NCBI GenBank assembly: GCA_019915135.1 | Contig: JAHLMK010000052.1 | Location: 1 to 29,653, forward strand | Length of the DNA stretch: 29,653 nt | From: Strobilurus pachycystidiatus | Lineage: Eukaryota; Basidiomycota; Agaricomycetes; Agaricales; Physalacriaceae | Direction: 5' to 3' | In this document: positions 1 through 8,749 of the stretch, piece after piece | Layout of the letters: the number at the start of each line of letters is the position of its first letter | Position numbering within the stretch: the first letter of the stretch is position 1 | Translations under genes and position numbers: made by a program | The notes under the pieces: model-generated | What the model was told of the DNA's origin: nothing | Database searches by the model: none | What the model saw: only the letters and a program-made list of their open reading frames with translations

Positions 1-98
1 TCTCCGTCTACAGACTCATCAAAGGACATCATCCCTTCAATCTCCCCGGATGCATGATTGATCATCTTTCCAGAATCAGTTCCTGCATTTCCACATGA

Positions 99-922
99 CA
101 CCTCATCGGTTTGGGCCCAAGCTTCCTTATAGAGAACTGTTCGCCACTATATCAATTAGCCAAAAATCTTCCCTCTCCCTCATTGATCTGGTCAATCTTT
201 CGTCTTTCGCAACTGCTTATCGCCATACATGAATATCGATACACCTCCTCCTGTCCCGCCAGAGTGCACCCCACTCTGACGACTGCCGTCGAGCGTCGTG
301 CCGCGGTCCGTTCTTCCTTCAGCTCGATATAGTGATCCTCATGATCGTTCTTCTTCAGCTCTGTCAGGTTCGGCTCGACCTAGCACTGCGACAGCAGTGG
401 CCAGACAGGTTGACTCGTCTCATCGCCGTCGAAGAAGTTCACTCGGACGACGAGGAAGACGACGACGGATCTGGTGTGCGCACCTTGATTGTACACGGTA
501 AAGAAGGAAGGAACCCAGCTCTGGGTGCTCTACTTCGCGAGGTCTCCGAGCAGGCTAAATGTTCGCCCTGCGCTATGGGTAAGTTTCAAATTGGCCCTAC
601 CTTCCAGCTTCTCATCGTCTGGTTAGAGCGGTCCACACCCCCGGGGGTCCGGAAATACCCTGTGGTTCCCCAGCCGTCCACCCTCCCCGCCATTCCGAGG
701 GCTGTACCGGTCGATTACTTTGATGTCGAGTACTTCCATGCGGCTCTTACGGCTCAAGAGCGAGAGAGCTACAGGAACCATGGTGCCTGTCTCCCTCCCA
801 TGACACATTCTCAAGTTGTCGACGGGGGTTTGCCCGATCTCCTCAACAATGCGCGTATGGAACAGGAGGATTTTGAAGATATGTTTGAGCAGAAGACCCT
901 GCGCTTGTACTATCATAATTAG
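99..922 (+). CDS. Partial member 1 of an unnamed three-gene family (3' exons only)
   Basis: I do not recognise the function. Two exons are clear, 359-578 and 627-922 (stop), separated by a 48-nt phase-1 intron that keeps the frame open. An earlier intron is placed at 306-358, preceded by an exon tail ending at 305. The protein aligns without gaps to the start of exon 3 of the gene at 2072-3692 (shared W-P and L-I positions, then an acidic E-x-VHS-[ED]-DE stretch and KEGRNP). It also shares the C-terminal block VP-[VI]-DYF...ER..Y...G.CLPP.TH with that gene. Upstream of about 260 no frame matches the paralogue, and stops occur in all frames by about 100. The 5' half is therefore either outside the window, hidden by introns I cannot place, or decayed. 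The start given is the end of the last in-frame stop, not a start codon. Confidence 0.6.
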
Positions 923-1244
923 TTTTGTACTGCCCTCATACCGCCGCAATGTGTAGTTCATGTTATCATAGTCAGCCTGTCGTGTGAGTCTGACATCCAT
1001 GTCCAGATCTGCTGATTTCTGATATGATCATGAGTTTTTGTACCCTATTGTCAGCTGAATCTTGCAGGCTTGAACATGTATCTTTCGTCAACACGCAGCT
1101 AACACAACATGTAAGATCGGAGGAATACTGTACACTATAGGTGGACGACCATATCTTTCTCGACAGCGAGCGACAAGATCTTGTTTGCCTCCCCTTCCGT
1201 CCATGTAGGAAGAGGAGCTTTGCCACCCATGTCGGGGTTTGCTC
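923..1244. other. Intergenic stretch, nothing recognised
   Basis: This gap lies between the stop of the partial family member and the stop of the minus-strand membrane-protein gene, so it separates two convergent 3' ends. I see no repeat, RNA gene or convincing exon. A minus-strand frame at about 1137-1240 is open and reads like protein, but I could not join it to the upstream exon with a consistent phase. Confidence 0.4.
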
Positions 1245-1930
1245 TCAGTGCAGCTTGGCGTCCCCGAAAGCAACCCGCTTCTCGCCAACCAAAACCACCC
1301 AAAAAACCCTCTCAGCAGCCGCGTTGTCGTTGAAGGTCGGGTAAGGAAAGCTTGCGCGGCTCGTTGAGACTACAGGTGGGACGGTGTGCGCCCCTTTGGG
1401 TTTTGAAGATCCTGCTTCGCTGTCGAAAGCCCGAACAGAAGACGTCCCACGATCTACCCGAGCAATCATCCGTTGTGGCGTCAGGCAAGCGGTAGATGAC
1501 ACAAACTCACTCTTCAGCGCCTGCTGTCCCGTGCTTGGCAGTCCCAAGCTTTCCAAGTCTTTCAGAGTTGGCCCTATGGTTTGTGATTCTTTGAGTGCAA
1601 CAATGTTGTATCAAAGAACGAGACGAACCGTTGGCCAAAGTGTGTTTGGAGGCTGCCGCTATGAGTTCCTTTGACGTATAGTTCAACCGCCCCTCGCCTT
1701 GAGACTGCAATCTCTTGGGCGCTGAGCGTCCTTTGACTCGAGACCGTGCTGGAAGGCAGTATGTCAATCATCTACATGCCATTATGGAAATGAGAATACA
1801 AACGTCTGCAGAAGCATATGAAAGCAGCGGCCAGCAACGCAATGGCAAAGATGGTGATAAAATCGAGCGAGAACATGAAGGTGGTGGCAAGGAATGCGAG
1901 GGTGACAACGATGGTGGTGGTGGAGGCCAT
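1245..1930 (-). CDS. Small predicted membrane protein, three exons, ~191 aa
   Basis: Family unknown. The model has exons 1930-1804, 1748-1629 and 1573-1245, with two introns of exactly 55 nt (GTTTGT...CCAG and GTTCGT...ATAG), both phase 1, giving 576 nt. The N-terminus is strongly hydrophobic: about residues 4-40 form one long or two short membrane segments (TIVVTLAFLATTFMF, then FAIALLAAAFICF), followed by an Arg-rich stop-transfer (CRRPRSR). The remainder is soluble and Ser/Lys-rich. The start at 1930 was chosen because the hydrophobic stretch begins right after it; an in-frame ATG at 1966 would add 12 polar residues. The 3' end is uncertain: the frame runs to TGA at 1245, but a further intron leading to a more protein-like tail near 1137 is possible. 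The gene faces the plus-strand gene at 2072 across a shared TTATATAA. Confidence 0.42.
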
Positions 1931-2020
1931 GTCAGTCGAGTGGCACTGGTCTCGCCCAGACGCCATGACGAATACCTCCGAGGCACATGGTGGCTATGGA
2001 ACGCGTGTTCCATCGCGTGG

Positions 2021-2028
2021 TTATATAA
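2021..2028. promoter_or_regulatory. Palindromic TATA box between divergent genes
   Basis: TTATATAA reads the same on both strands. It lies 44 nt upstream of the plus-strand ATG at 2072 and about 55-90 nt upstream of the minus-strand start (1966 or 1930), so it could serve either promoter. Confidence 0.45.
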
Positions 2029-2071
2029 CGCGTGTTTCATCCTTTCATTCTCTCTACCCCATCTACGAATC

Positions 2072-3692
2072 ATGGCTCCCGAACCTCAAGCTGCTCCCGC
2101 TCCTCAAGCTGCTCCCGCTGGTCCCGCTGCCCAACCCGCTCCTGCCGCTGACGTACAGATGCAGGACGCAAATAAGCCCCAGCGCTTCAAGCGCCCGGGC
2201 GGCTCTGCTGGATCACCAGCCAAGAAACTCAAGTCTGTCCGAGAGGTGGGCGCGGCGCGTGGTAAGGATCCTGTCCGCAAACGCGCCGCTGCGACTGTCC
2301 CCACAGCCGAAGAGGTTGATCGGCGCCGCAAGGCTGAGTTTGTGCACTTTTGGGTGCGTGGCAGCGTTGATCCTCTCATCATCGCAACCAAAACTCACGT
2401 TTCCACCAGAATTGCCTCTACGGCGTCATTCGACTCCTTCTTTTCATGATCGACAAGAAGGCACTCCCAGTTCCTCCCTCCCCCACCGTCATGAAAGAAT
2501 GGGCGGGCGAGCCCCGGGATTTCGGGCCTGATGACGACGTGATACCCCTTGTTGAGGAGAATACGCAAGCGAACAAGAAACTCTTGTCTGAAGCCGAGAA
2601 TATCAAGGCGCAGGTGGCGTTCACGAACTCGCGTACCATCAAATTCATCGGCCGAATCCCAGATGCAGAACTCGCCGGAATCTTCTATGGTCTTGGACGG
2701 ATTGGACTGCCGAGGTTCGCCCCCGACATCCTCTCTAACAACCCGGAGTCAGACTATAATCTCGCCCACGAGCAATACGCAATCAGAACCTTTCAATCCC
2801 TGGTTCGTATGCAGGCATTTGGGGCGGAGGTGAAGACATATAGCGCCAAATTTTCCTACCCCGCAATCGTTCAGCGCTATCGGGATTACATTTTCCAGAC
2901 CATCCGCGCCAGAGTTGCATTGGACATCAACCGACCGGGCGTCTATGCGATGCACGTTGACACTGTTGTGCTCTATCGACGCCGACGTCAGGTAAGTCAA
3001 GTCCCACACCTCCCGTCATTCTGTTTGACTGTTTATCAGCTCCGTGACCAGCGCTACCGGTTCGCACACGACAACGTCTGGCCAACGCACATGGCCGAGC
3101 TGATAGAGTGTGAGGATGTTCACTCTGAAGATGAGTGGGACGAGGATAGAAAGAGCTGGATCGTGAAGAAGAAGGAGGGGCGAAATCCACTCCTGACGAT
3201 GGCATTCCGTTCGGTGGATGATATGGTCGCCGGTCAGCTTCGGCGGCAAAGGCGTGCACGGTTCGTGGCGACAGACTTCTTCCAGTCTTCTTTCCCTAAT
3301 CTCCATTGTATAGTGTGTACACTGAGCCTCCTAAGCGCATAGTCCTCGCGGATCCCCCGCCGTCTGTCTTTAACAGCGTGCCATACAACGTCCCCATCGA
3401 CTACTTCGAACCCAAAGTCTTTAACACCTTCACAGTCAAGGAGCGGGCGACGTACAAGGAGTTTGGTGTCTGTCTTCCCCCTCCGACTCATCCCGACATC
3501 ACTTTCGATAACCCAGTGACCGGAGAGGCCATGCCCGACGTGGAAGCTCTCCTGAAGGTTATAGCAGAGACGACCAAAGAGGAATTCGAGACGAAATACG
3601 CGGAGGAAACACTGGAATTGTATGATCTCCCGACTCAGGCACAGATAGCCCGACTCATCGAGATGGGGCAGTTGGAGGTGGAGGATGATTGA
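2072..3692 (+). CDS. Member 2 of the unnamed family, complete, four exons, 487 aa
   Basis: Function unknown; a fungal protein with relatives at 99-922 (+) and 13820-18035 (-). Exons are 2072-2353, 2410-2991, 3040-3260 and 3314-3692. Introns of 56, 48 and 53 nt all use GT...AG and join in frame (1464 nt including stop). The N-terminus is Ala/Pro-rich (MAPEPQAAPAPQ), then basic and NLS-like (KRPGGSAGSPAKKLK, RKRAAA). After residue ~90 comes a hydrophobic segment (CLYGVIRLLLFM) spanning the first splice junction. A helical middle region follows, then an acidic cluster (EDVHSEDEWDED) and the family C-terminal block with VPIDYFEPK and GVCLPPPTH. The start ATG is 44 nt after a TATA box. The phase-0 intron before the acidic region is shared by all three members, and the last intron sits just before the C-terminal block in all three. 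Basic N-terminus plus acidic tract suggests a nuclear role, by inference only. Confidence 0.85.
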
Positions 3693-3775
3693 GCACAAAC
3701 GTTGTGATTTAGGTTGTCATCCATCTTCATGTAAAGGATATGTATTAGCCCCCGTACCAATTCCCGTAATCTTGA

Positions 3776-6478
3776 TTACATACACGACAATAGGATGTCT
3801 CGCTGCTCCTGGAGGTAGAAGCCGTTTTGAAGGTTCATGCACGATGCCTTGCGCATGTAAGAAGCCCCTCTAAAGAGCTGTATCGCTGTCGGTTCTATGA
3901 GTTCGAGATTCGGTAATTATCATAACGTACATACTTCTTCGAGAACCGCCAGACTGACTCGCTGCTCCTGGAGGTAGAATCCGTTTTGAAGGTTCATGTA
4001 CTATGCCTTGCGCATGTAAGAAGCCCCCCAGAGGAGCTGTATCGCTGTCGGTTCTATAAGTTCGAGATTCGGGTAGTTATCAAAACTTACATACTTCTTC
4101 ATGTACCGCCAGACTGATTCGCTGCTCCTGGAGGAGAGATCGGTCTTGGAAGTCCATGTACGATCCTTTGCGCATGTGAGAAGCCCCCCAGATGAGCTGT
4201 ATCGCTGTCGGTTCTATAAGTTCGAAATTTGGGTGGTTATCAAAACTTACATACTTCTTCGAGAACCGCCAGACTGATTCGCTGCTCCTGGAGGAGAGAT
4301 CGGTGTCTTGGAAGTCCATGTACGATCCTTTGCGCATGTGAGAAGCCCCCCAGATGAGCTGTATCGCTGTCGGTTCTATAAGTTCGAGATTCGGGTAGTT
4401 ATCAAACTTACATACTTCTTCAAGTACCGCCAGACTGATTCGCTGCTCCTGGAGGAGAGATCGGTCTTGGAAGTCCATGTACGATCCTTTGCGCATGTGA
4501 GAAGCCCCCCAGATGAGCTGTATCGCTGTCGGTTCTATAAGTTCGAAATTCGGGTAGTTATCAAAACTTACATACTTCTTCAAGTACCGCCAGACTGATT
4601 CGCTGCTCCTGGAGGAGAGATCGGTCTTGGAAGTCCATGTACGATCCTTTGCGCATGTGAGAAGCCCCCCAGAAGAGCTGTATCGCTGTCGGTTCTATAA
4701 GTTCGAGATTCGGGTAGTTATCAAAACTTACATACTTCTTCGAGAACCGCCAGACTGATTCGCTGCTCCTGGAGGAGAGATCGGTCTTGGAAGTCCATGT
4801 ACGATCCTTTGCGCATGTGAGAAGCCCCCCAGATGAGCTGTATCGCTGTCGGTTCTATAAGTTCGAAATTCGGGTAGTTATCAAAACTTACATACTTCTT
4901 CGAGAACCGCCAGACTGATTCGCTGCTCCTGGAGGAGAGATCGGTGTCTTGGAAGTCCATGTACGATCCTTTGCGCATGTGAGAAGCCCCCCAGATGAGC
5001 TGTATCGCTGTCGGTTCTATAAGTTCGAGATTCGGGTAGTTATCAAAACTTACATACTTCTTCAAGTACCGCCAGACTGATTCGCTGCTCCTGGAGGAGA
5101 GATCGGTCTTGGAAGTCCATGTACGATCCTTTGCGCATGTGAGAAGCCCCCCAGATGAGCTGTATCGCTGTCGGTTCTATAAGTTCGAGATTCGGGTAGT
5201 TATCAAAACTTACATACTTCTTCATGTACCGCCAGACTGATTCGCTGCTCCTGGAGGAGAGATCGGTCTTGGAAGTCCATGTACGATCCTTTGCGCATGT
5301 GAGAAGCCCCCCAGAAGAGCTGTATCGCTGTCGGTTCTATAAGTTCGAGATTCGGGTAGTTATCAAAACTTACATACTTCTTCGAGAACCGCCAGACTGA
5401 TTCGCTGCTCCTGGAGGAGAGATCGGTCTTGGAAGTCCATGTACGATCCTTTGCGCATGTGAGAAGCCCCCCAGATGAGCTGTATCGCTGTCGGTTCTAT
5501 AAGTTCGAAATTCGGGTAGTTATCAAAACTTACATACTTCTTCGAGAACCGCCAGACTGACTCGCTGCTCCTGGAGGTAGAATCCGTTTTGAAGGTTCAT
5601 GTACGATGCCTTGCGCATGTAAGAAGCCCCCCAGAAGAGCTGTATCGCTGTCGGTTCTATAAGTTCGAGATTCGGGTAGTTATCAAAACTTACATACTTC
5701 TTCGAGAACCGCCAGACTGACTCGCTGCTCCTGGAGGTACAATCCGTTTCGAAGGTTCATGTACGATGCCTTGCGCATGTAAGAAGCCCCCCAGAAGAGC
5801 TGTATCGCTGTCGGTTTTATAAGTTCGAGATTCGGGTAATTATCAAAACTTACATACTTCTTCATGTACCGCCAGACTGATTCGCTGCTCCTGGAGGAGA
5901 GATCGGTCTTGGAAGTCCATGTACGATCCTTTGCGCATGTAAGAAGCCCCCCAGAAGAGCTGTATCGCTGTCGGTTCTATAAGTTCGAGATTCGGGTAGT
6001 TATCAAAACTTACATACTTCTTCGAGAACCGCCAGACTGACTCGCTGCTCCTGGAGGAGAGATCGGTCTTGGAAGTCCATGTACGATCCTTTGCGCATGT
6101 GAGAAGCCCCCCAGAAGAGCTGTATCGCTGTCGGTTCTATAAGTTCGAGATTCGGGTAATTATCATGACTTACATACTTCCTCGAGAACCGCGAGACTGA
6201 CCCCCTGCTCCTGGAAGAACAATTCGTTTCGGACGTTCATGTACGACGCCTTCCGCATTTACAAACCCCCTAGAAGATCTGTCTCTTCGTCCGTTCAAAA
6301 ATTCGGATAGTTGTAACAAATTTCGTACCTTGACATCGCCACGCCACTGTGCTGCTGTTGTAGGAGAGCCCAGTTTCGGACCTTCATGTGGGATGCATTG
6401 CGGTACTTGGATAATTCCCTTGGCCCCAGTCGCGGAATGGGTATATCGTCCTGATTCCTGCTCTAATTGAACTGGCAT
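3776..6478 (-). CDS. Repeat-exon gene: tandem exon-plus-intron units, possibly decaying
   Basis: Read on the minus strand, each ~160-nt unit contains a ~119-nt candidate exon beginning after CTTATAG and ending GAAGAA|GTATGT, plus a 40-41-nt candidate intron. I count about 16 repeated exons, a first exon from ATG 6478 to 6329 (50 codons, donor GTACGA), and a last exon 3894-3776 ending in TAA. The frame giving RKGSYMDFQD...LLQEQR is conserved even in diverged edge units (for example ASYMN...FFQEQGVSLAVLEE near 6200) and in the second copy at 18.3-18.7 kb. This argues that it was coding. Against a simple protein: 119 is not a multiple of three, so joining consecutive units rotates the frame, and the exon-1/exon-2 join hits a stop. 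It could be a decaying gene, an alternatively spliced one or a non-coding transcript. It diverges from the chromodomain gene at 6974. Confidence 0.4.
3800..6330. repeat. ~160-bp tandem array, ~16 units
   Basis: The marker CATACTTCTT recurs near 3930, 4090, 4250, 4411, 4571, 4731, 4891, 5053, 5213, 5373, 5533, 5693, 5853, 6013 and (as CATACTTCCT) 6173. Spacing is 160 nt, or 161-162 where a unit carries an extra GT in GGTGTCTTGG. Middle units are nearly identical. The outer units (3800-4080, 5533-5850, and most strongly 6173-6330) carry older variants such as GGTAGAATCCGTTTTGAAGG. Confidence 0.95.
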
Positions 6479-6973
6479 GACTGTCCCTATATTTCTCTCA
6501 GTCTTTCGCCAGTGGCGGTAGCAGAATCTTACTCTACGATTGACTAAATTAATTCACTGCTATCAACAGAATGCCCTATATTCTTGACGTGTCCCTCGCA
6601 CCGACGGTGGTGGAGAGAGGACAAGGCGGAAAAGCTCACGTGTTTACCGGCAGCGTAATCTCATCCTGCCGAGGACGTTAAATCCGAATTCTCGGATTTA
6701 ACGTCTCGCTGCCGACTTGGCTGCGTGATGCCCATACACGTGACTTTTTCCCACTTGCCTTCGTACTACTACCACGAAGACAAGTAGCAGGGAGCAGGCA
6801 TCGGTAAGTCGCCTGCCTCGGCAAGTAAAGTAGCAAAAAGTGTGAATACCAATGCATCTGGCTGAAAATGAAATGCTGTGTCCGAGGTACCTGCGGTCGT
6901 GGCTAGCCGAATTAGCAGGGCGAGCCGGTTTCAACTCGCTCACGACAAGACATTTAGACATTCGCCATACAAA
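6479..6973. promoter_or_regulatory. Divergent promoter A with two CACGTG boxes and a perfect inverted repeat
   Basis: These 495 bp separate the minus-strand repeat-exon gene from chromodomain gene A. They contain CACGTG at 6637-6642 and 6737-6742 (the palindromic core bound by bHLH-type factors) flanking an inverted repeat at 6674-6705. The stretch from about 6591 to 6760 closely matches 18822-18990 in the second copy, including CTCGCACCGACGGTGGTGG and GGACAAGGCG. Order and spacing of all three elements are kept. Confidence 0.7.
6674..6705. promoter_or_regulatory. 14-bp perfect inverted repeat with 4-nt spacer (copy A)
   Basis: The arms are GACGTTAAATCCGA and its exact reverse complement, separated by ATTC. 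It could be a dimeric regulator site or a hairpin. The second copy at 18905-18934 has the same arms (13 bp) but the spacer GAAT, the reverse complement of this one. Confidence 0.8.
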
Positions 6974-7863
6974 ATGCCCGGACAACGGACTCTCAAGCCA
7001 AGTGCGTAATCTGTTCTGCCTCATGTTCCTCCCAGTAATGCGTTTCCTAGGATGCATTATAGCAGCTCGATGGCACCGCGGCCGCCACCGATCCGAATAC
7101 CTTGTAATCCAATCCAGTATATTTCCACGACTTGCAAAGCCGTCAGTCATGATCACTATTTTGATCCAAACCCATACTCTGCTGACTATATCAAGTCGGT
7201 GGGAACCGTTGTCGGCATTCGAAAAGTCAGGACTTGACGCGCTACTGGACGCGTGGTGGGCCCGCGTGGAACAGGATACCGGTCGCCGGGAGGAAGAACT
7301 TTGGCCTCGTCGGCGTATTCAAGCCTCGGCGGAGCATATCAGTAAGCTATCATATGCTCTGTTGTGCCACTGTTCACCTAATGTGGCGTTGTGTCGTAGG
7401 AAATCAAAAACAACTTGATGACGAAGAGATTCGTGCCGCTCGGGAGTACCTTTCAAACCTGAACGAACGTAGGCGACAGGAGCGACGGCAGCAGCGACAG
7501 CAGGAGCGACAGGAGCGACGGCAGCAGCGACAGCAGGAGCGCGACGAGCATCGGGAACACAATGGTCAGATCAATTCCGTCCTGCGTAACTCTTTTATTT
7601 ATCACAGTCGTCCTCAGCGCTCGAAGAAGAGGATTCGACCGGCTCATCCGAAGAGCACGAGGATGATGGTGAACCCCACCAATTCACTACACCATTGCAC
7701 TTTCCAACACCCCACAGACGATCAGGATTCGGTCGATTCAACACAGGACGAACAAGACGGTCAGTTTGTCAGATTTGATCCTGCCTGCTCACTGATTCCC
7801 GGCAGACGAATAATGGTTTGCTGGAACCGCAAAGCTTCATCTTGGCATTTACTTGTAATATAG
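6974..7863 (+). CDS. Chromodomain-like gene A, six exons, 209 aa, degenerate domain
   Basis: Exons are 6974-7001, 7051-7141, 7196-7341, 7400-7564, 7618-7759 and 7806-7863. Introns are 46-58 nt, all GT...AG and phase-consistent (630 nt). The first 28 residues align gap-free with gene B (shared AARW at 14-17, EY at 25-26), and later WEP plus the C-terminal helix (LLDAWWARVEQDTG versus LLEEWWQRVQRDSG) also match. The chromodomain cage positions that are Y7, W30 and Y33 in gene B are not aromatic here, so methyl-lysine binding is probably lost. After the domain comes an Arg/Gln-rich heptad-like tract (RRQQRQQERQERRQQ), likely coiled coil, then an acidic patch (LEEEDSTGSSEEHEDD). It may be a diverged non-binding paralogue. 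An unseen splice variant could also change residues 28-41. Confidence 0.6.
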
Positions 7864-7906
7864 CATAAATCGATCGATATTTTGCAAATGTACCCTCTCT
7901 GAGGGC

Positions 7907-7988
7907 CCCAAAATCGGGTGCTGGCATCCGCGCGCCCCCTTGTCGTGGGTTTTGGGCTTAGCCTTCGGGTGACCAAGTAGCGCGTTAA
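7907..7988. repeat. Conserved ~83-bp element downstream of chromodomain gene A
   Basis: This is nearly identical to 19934-20018, including the uninterrupted CGCGCGCCCCCTTGTCGTGG and GAGCCTTCGGGTGACCAAG-like parts. It is better conserved than the neighbouring coding DNA. It marks the distal edge of the duplicated segment: the similarity stops right after GCGCGTTAA in both copies. Confidence 0.8.
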
Positions 7989-8018
7989 TTTTGAACGAGG
8001 CGAGGAAGGTGTACTAGT

Positions 8019-8274
8019 GACAAGAAACACAGCGCGATGGAAATTTAGACGTTGGCTTGCCGGGCAAGTCTTCAAGTAACATGACAAGAAACACAGCGCG
8101 ATGGAAATTTAGACGTTGGCTTGCCGGGCAAGTCTTCAAGTAACATGACAAGAAACACAGCGCGATGGAAATTTAGACGTTGGCTTGCCGGGCAAGTCTT
8201 CAAGTAACATGACAAGAAACACAGCGCGATGGAAATTTAGACGTTGGCTTGCCGGGAAAGTCTTCAAGTAACAC
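8019..8274. repeat. Four tandem 64-bp repeats
   Basis: GACAAGAAACACAGCGCGATG starts near 8019, 8083, 8147 and 8211. Each unit ends with the near-palindrome CTTGCCGGGCAAG; the last unit carries GGGAAAG instead. No coding frame is convincing. Confidence 0.95.
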
Positions 8275-8309
8275 AACCGCTCCATACGAAGGGTTGCCAA
8301 GTTAAATTT

Positions 8310-8590
8310 CAATCCCATGCCGCGTAAGTGTCATTCGTCTCCTACCACTCATGTACTCACTTCGGCATAGATATCCTCGGGCCGATAATCTAGACGTTGG
8401 CTTGCCGGGCAAGTCGTTTCCTACCACTCATGTATCCAATTCGGCATAGATATCCTCGGGCCGATAATCTAGACGTTGGCTTGCCGGGCAAGTCTAGTTA
8501 CATTTCAATTCTATACCGCGTAGGTGTCATTCGTCTCTTACCACTCATGTATTCACTTCGGCATAGATGTTCTCGGACTCGGATCGTGCA
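8310..8590. repeat. Second tandem repeat sharing the CTTGCCGGGCAAG core
   Basis: Blocks with ACCACTCATGTA, TTCGGCATAGAT and ATCCTCGGGCCGATAATC recur about three times near 8340, 8420 and 8540. Two are followed by the AGACGTTGGCTTGCCGGGCAA core also found in the 64-bp repeats. This points to a mosaic of two repeat families. Confidence 0.8.
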
Positions 8591-8749
8591 CGGTTGATCC
8601 GCCGGAGTTTAAACCTCGCGTGGTGTCAAAGGACCGATTAGGTGTCAAAGGACTTCGAACTCTGCCTCACACTGCGTCGTCCATCTTGCATCCGCGCCTT
8701 TCCTCGATCGTAGTCCATCTCCAAGCTTCCGTTCAACTCCAGACTTCAA

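Noticed and set aside
1384..1674. 96-codon plus-strand frame
   Set aside because: Antisense to the better-supported spliced minus-strand membrane-protein gene.
3800..6330. CRISPR-like array
   Set aside because: Units repeat end to end with no unique spacers, and the genome is clearly eukaryotic.
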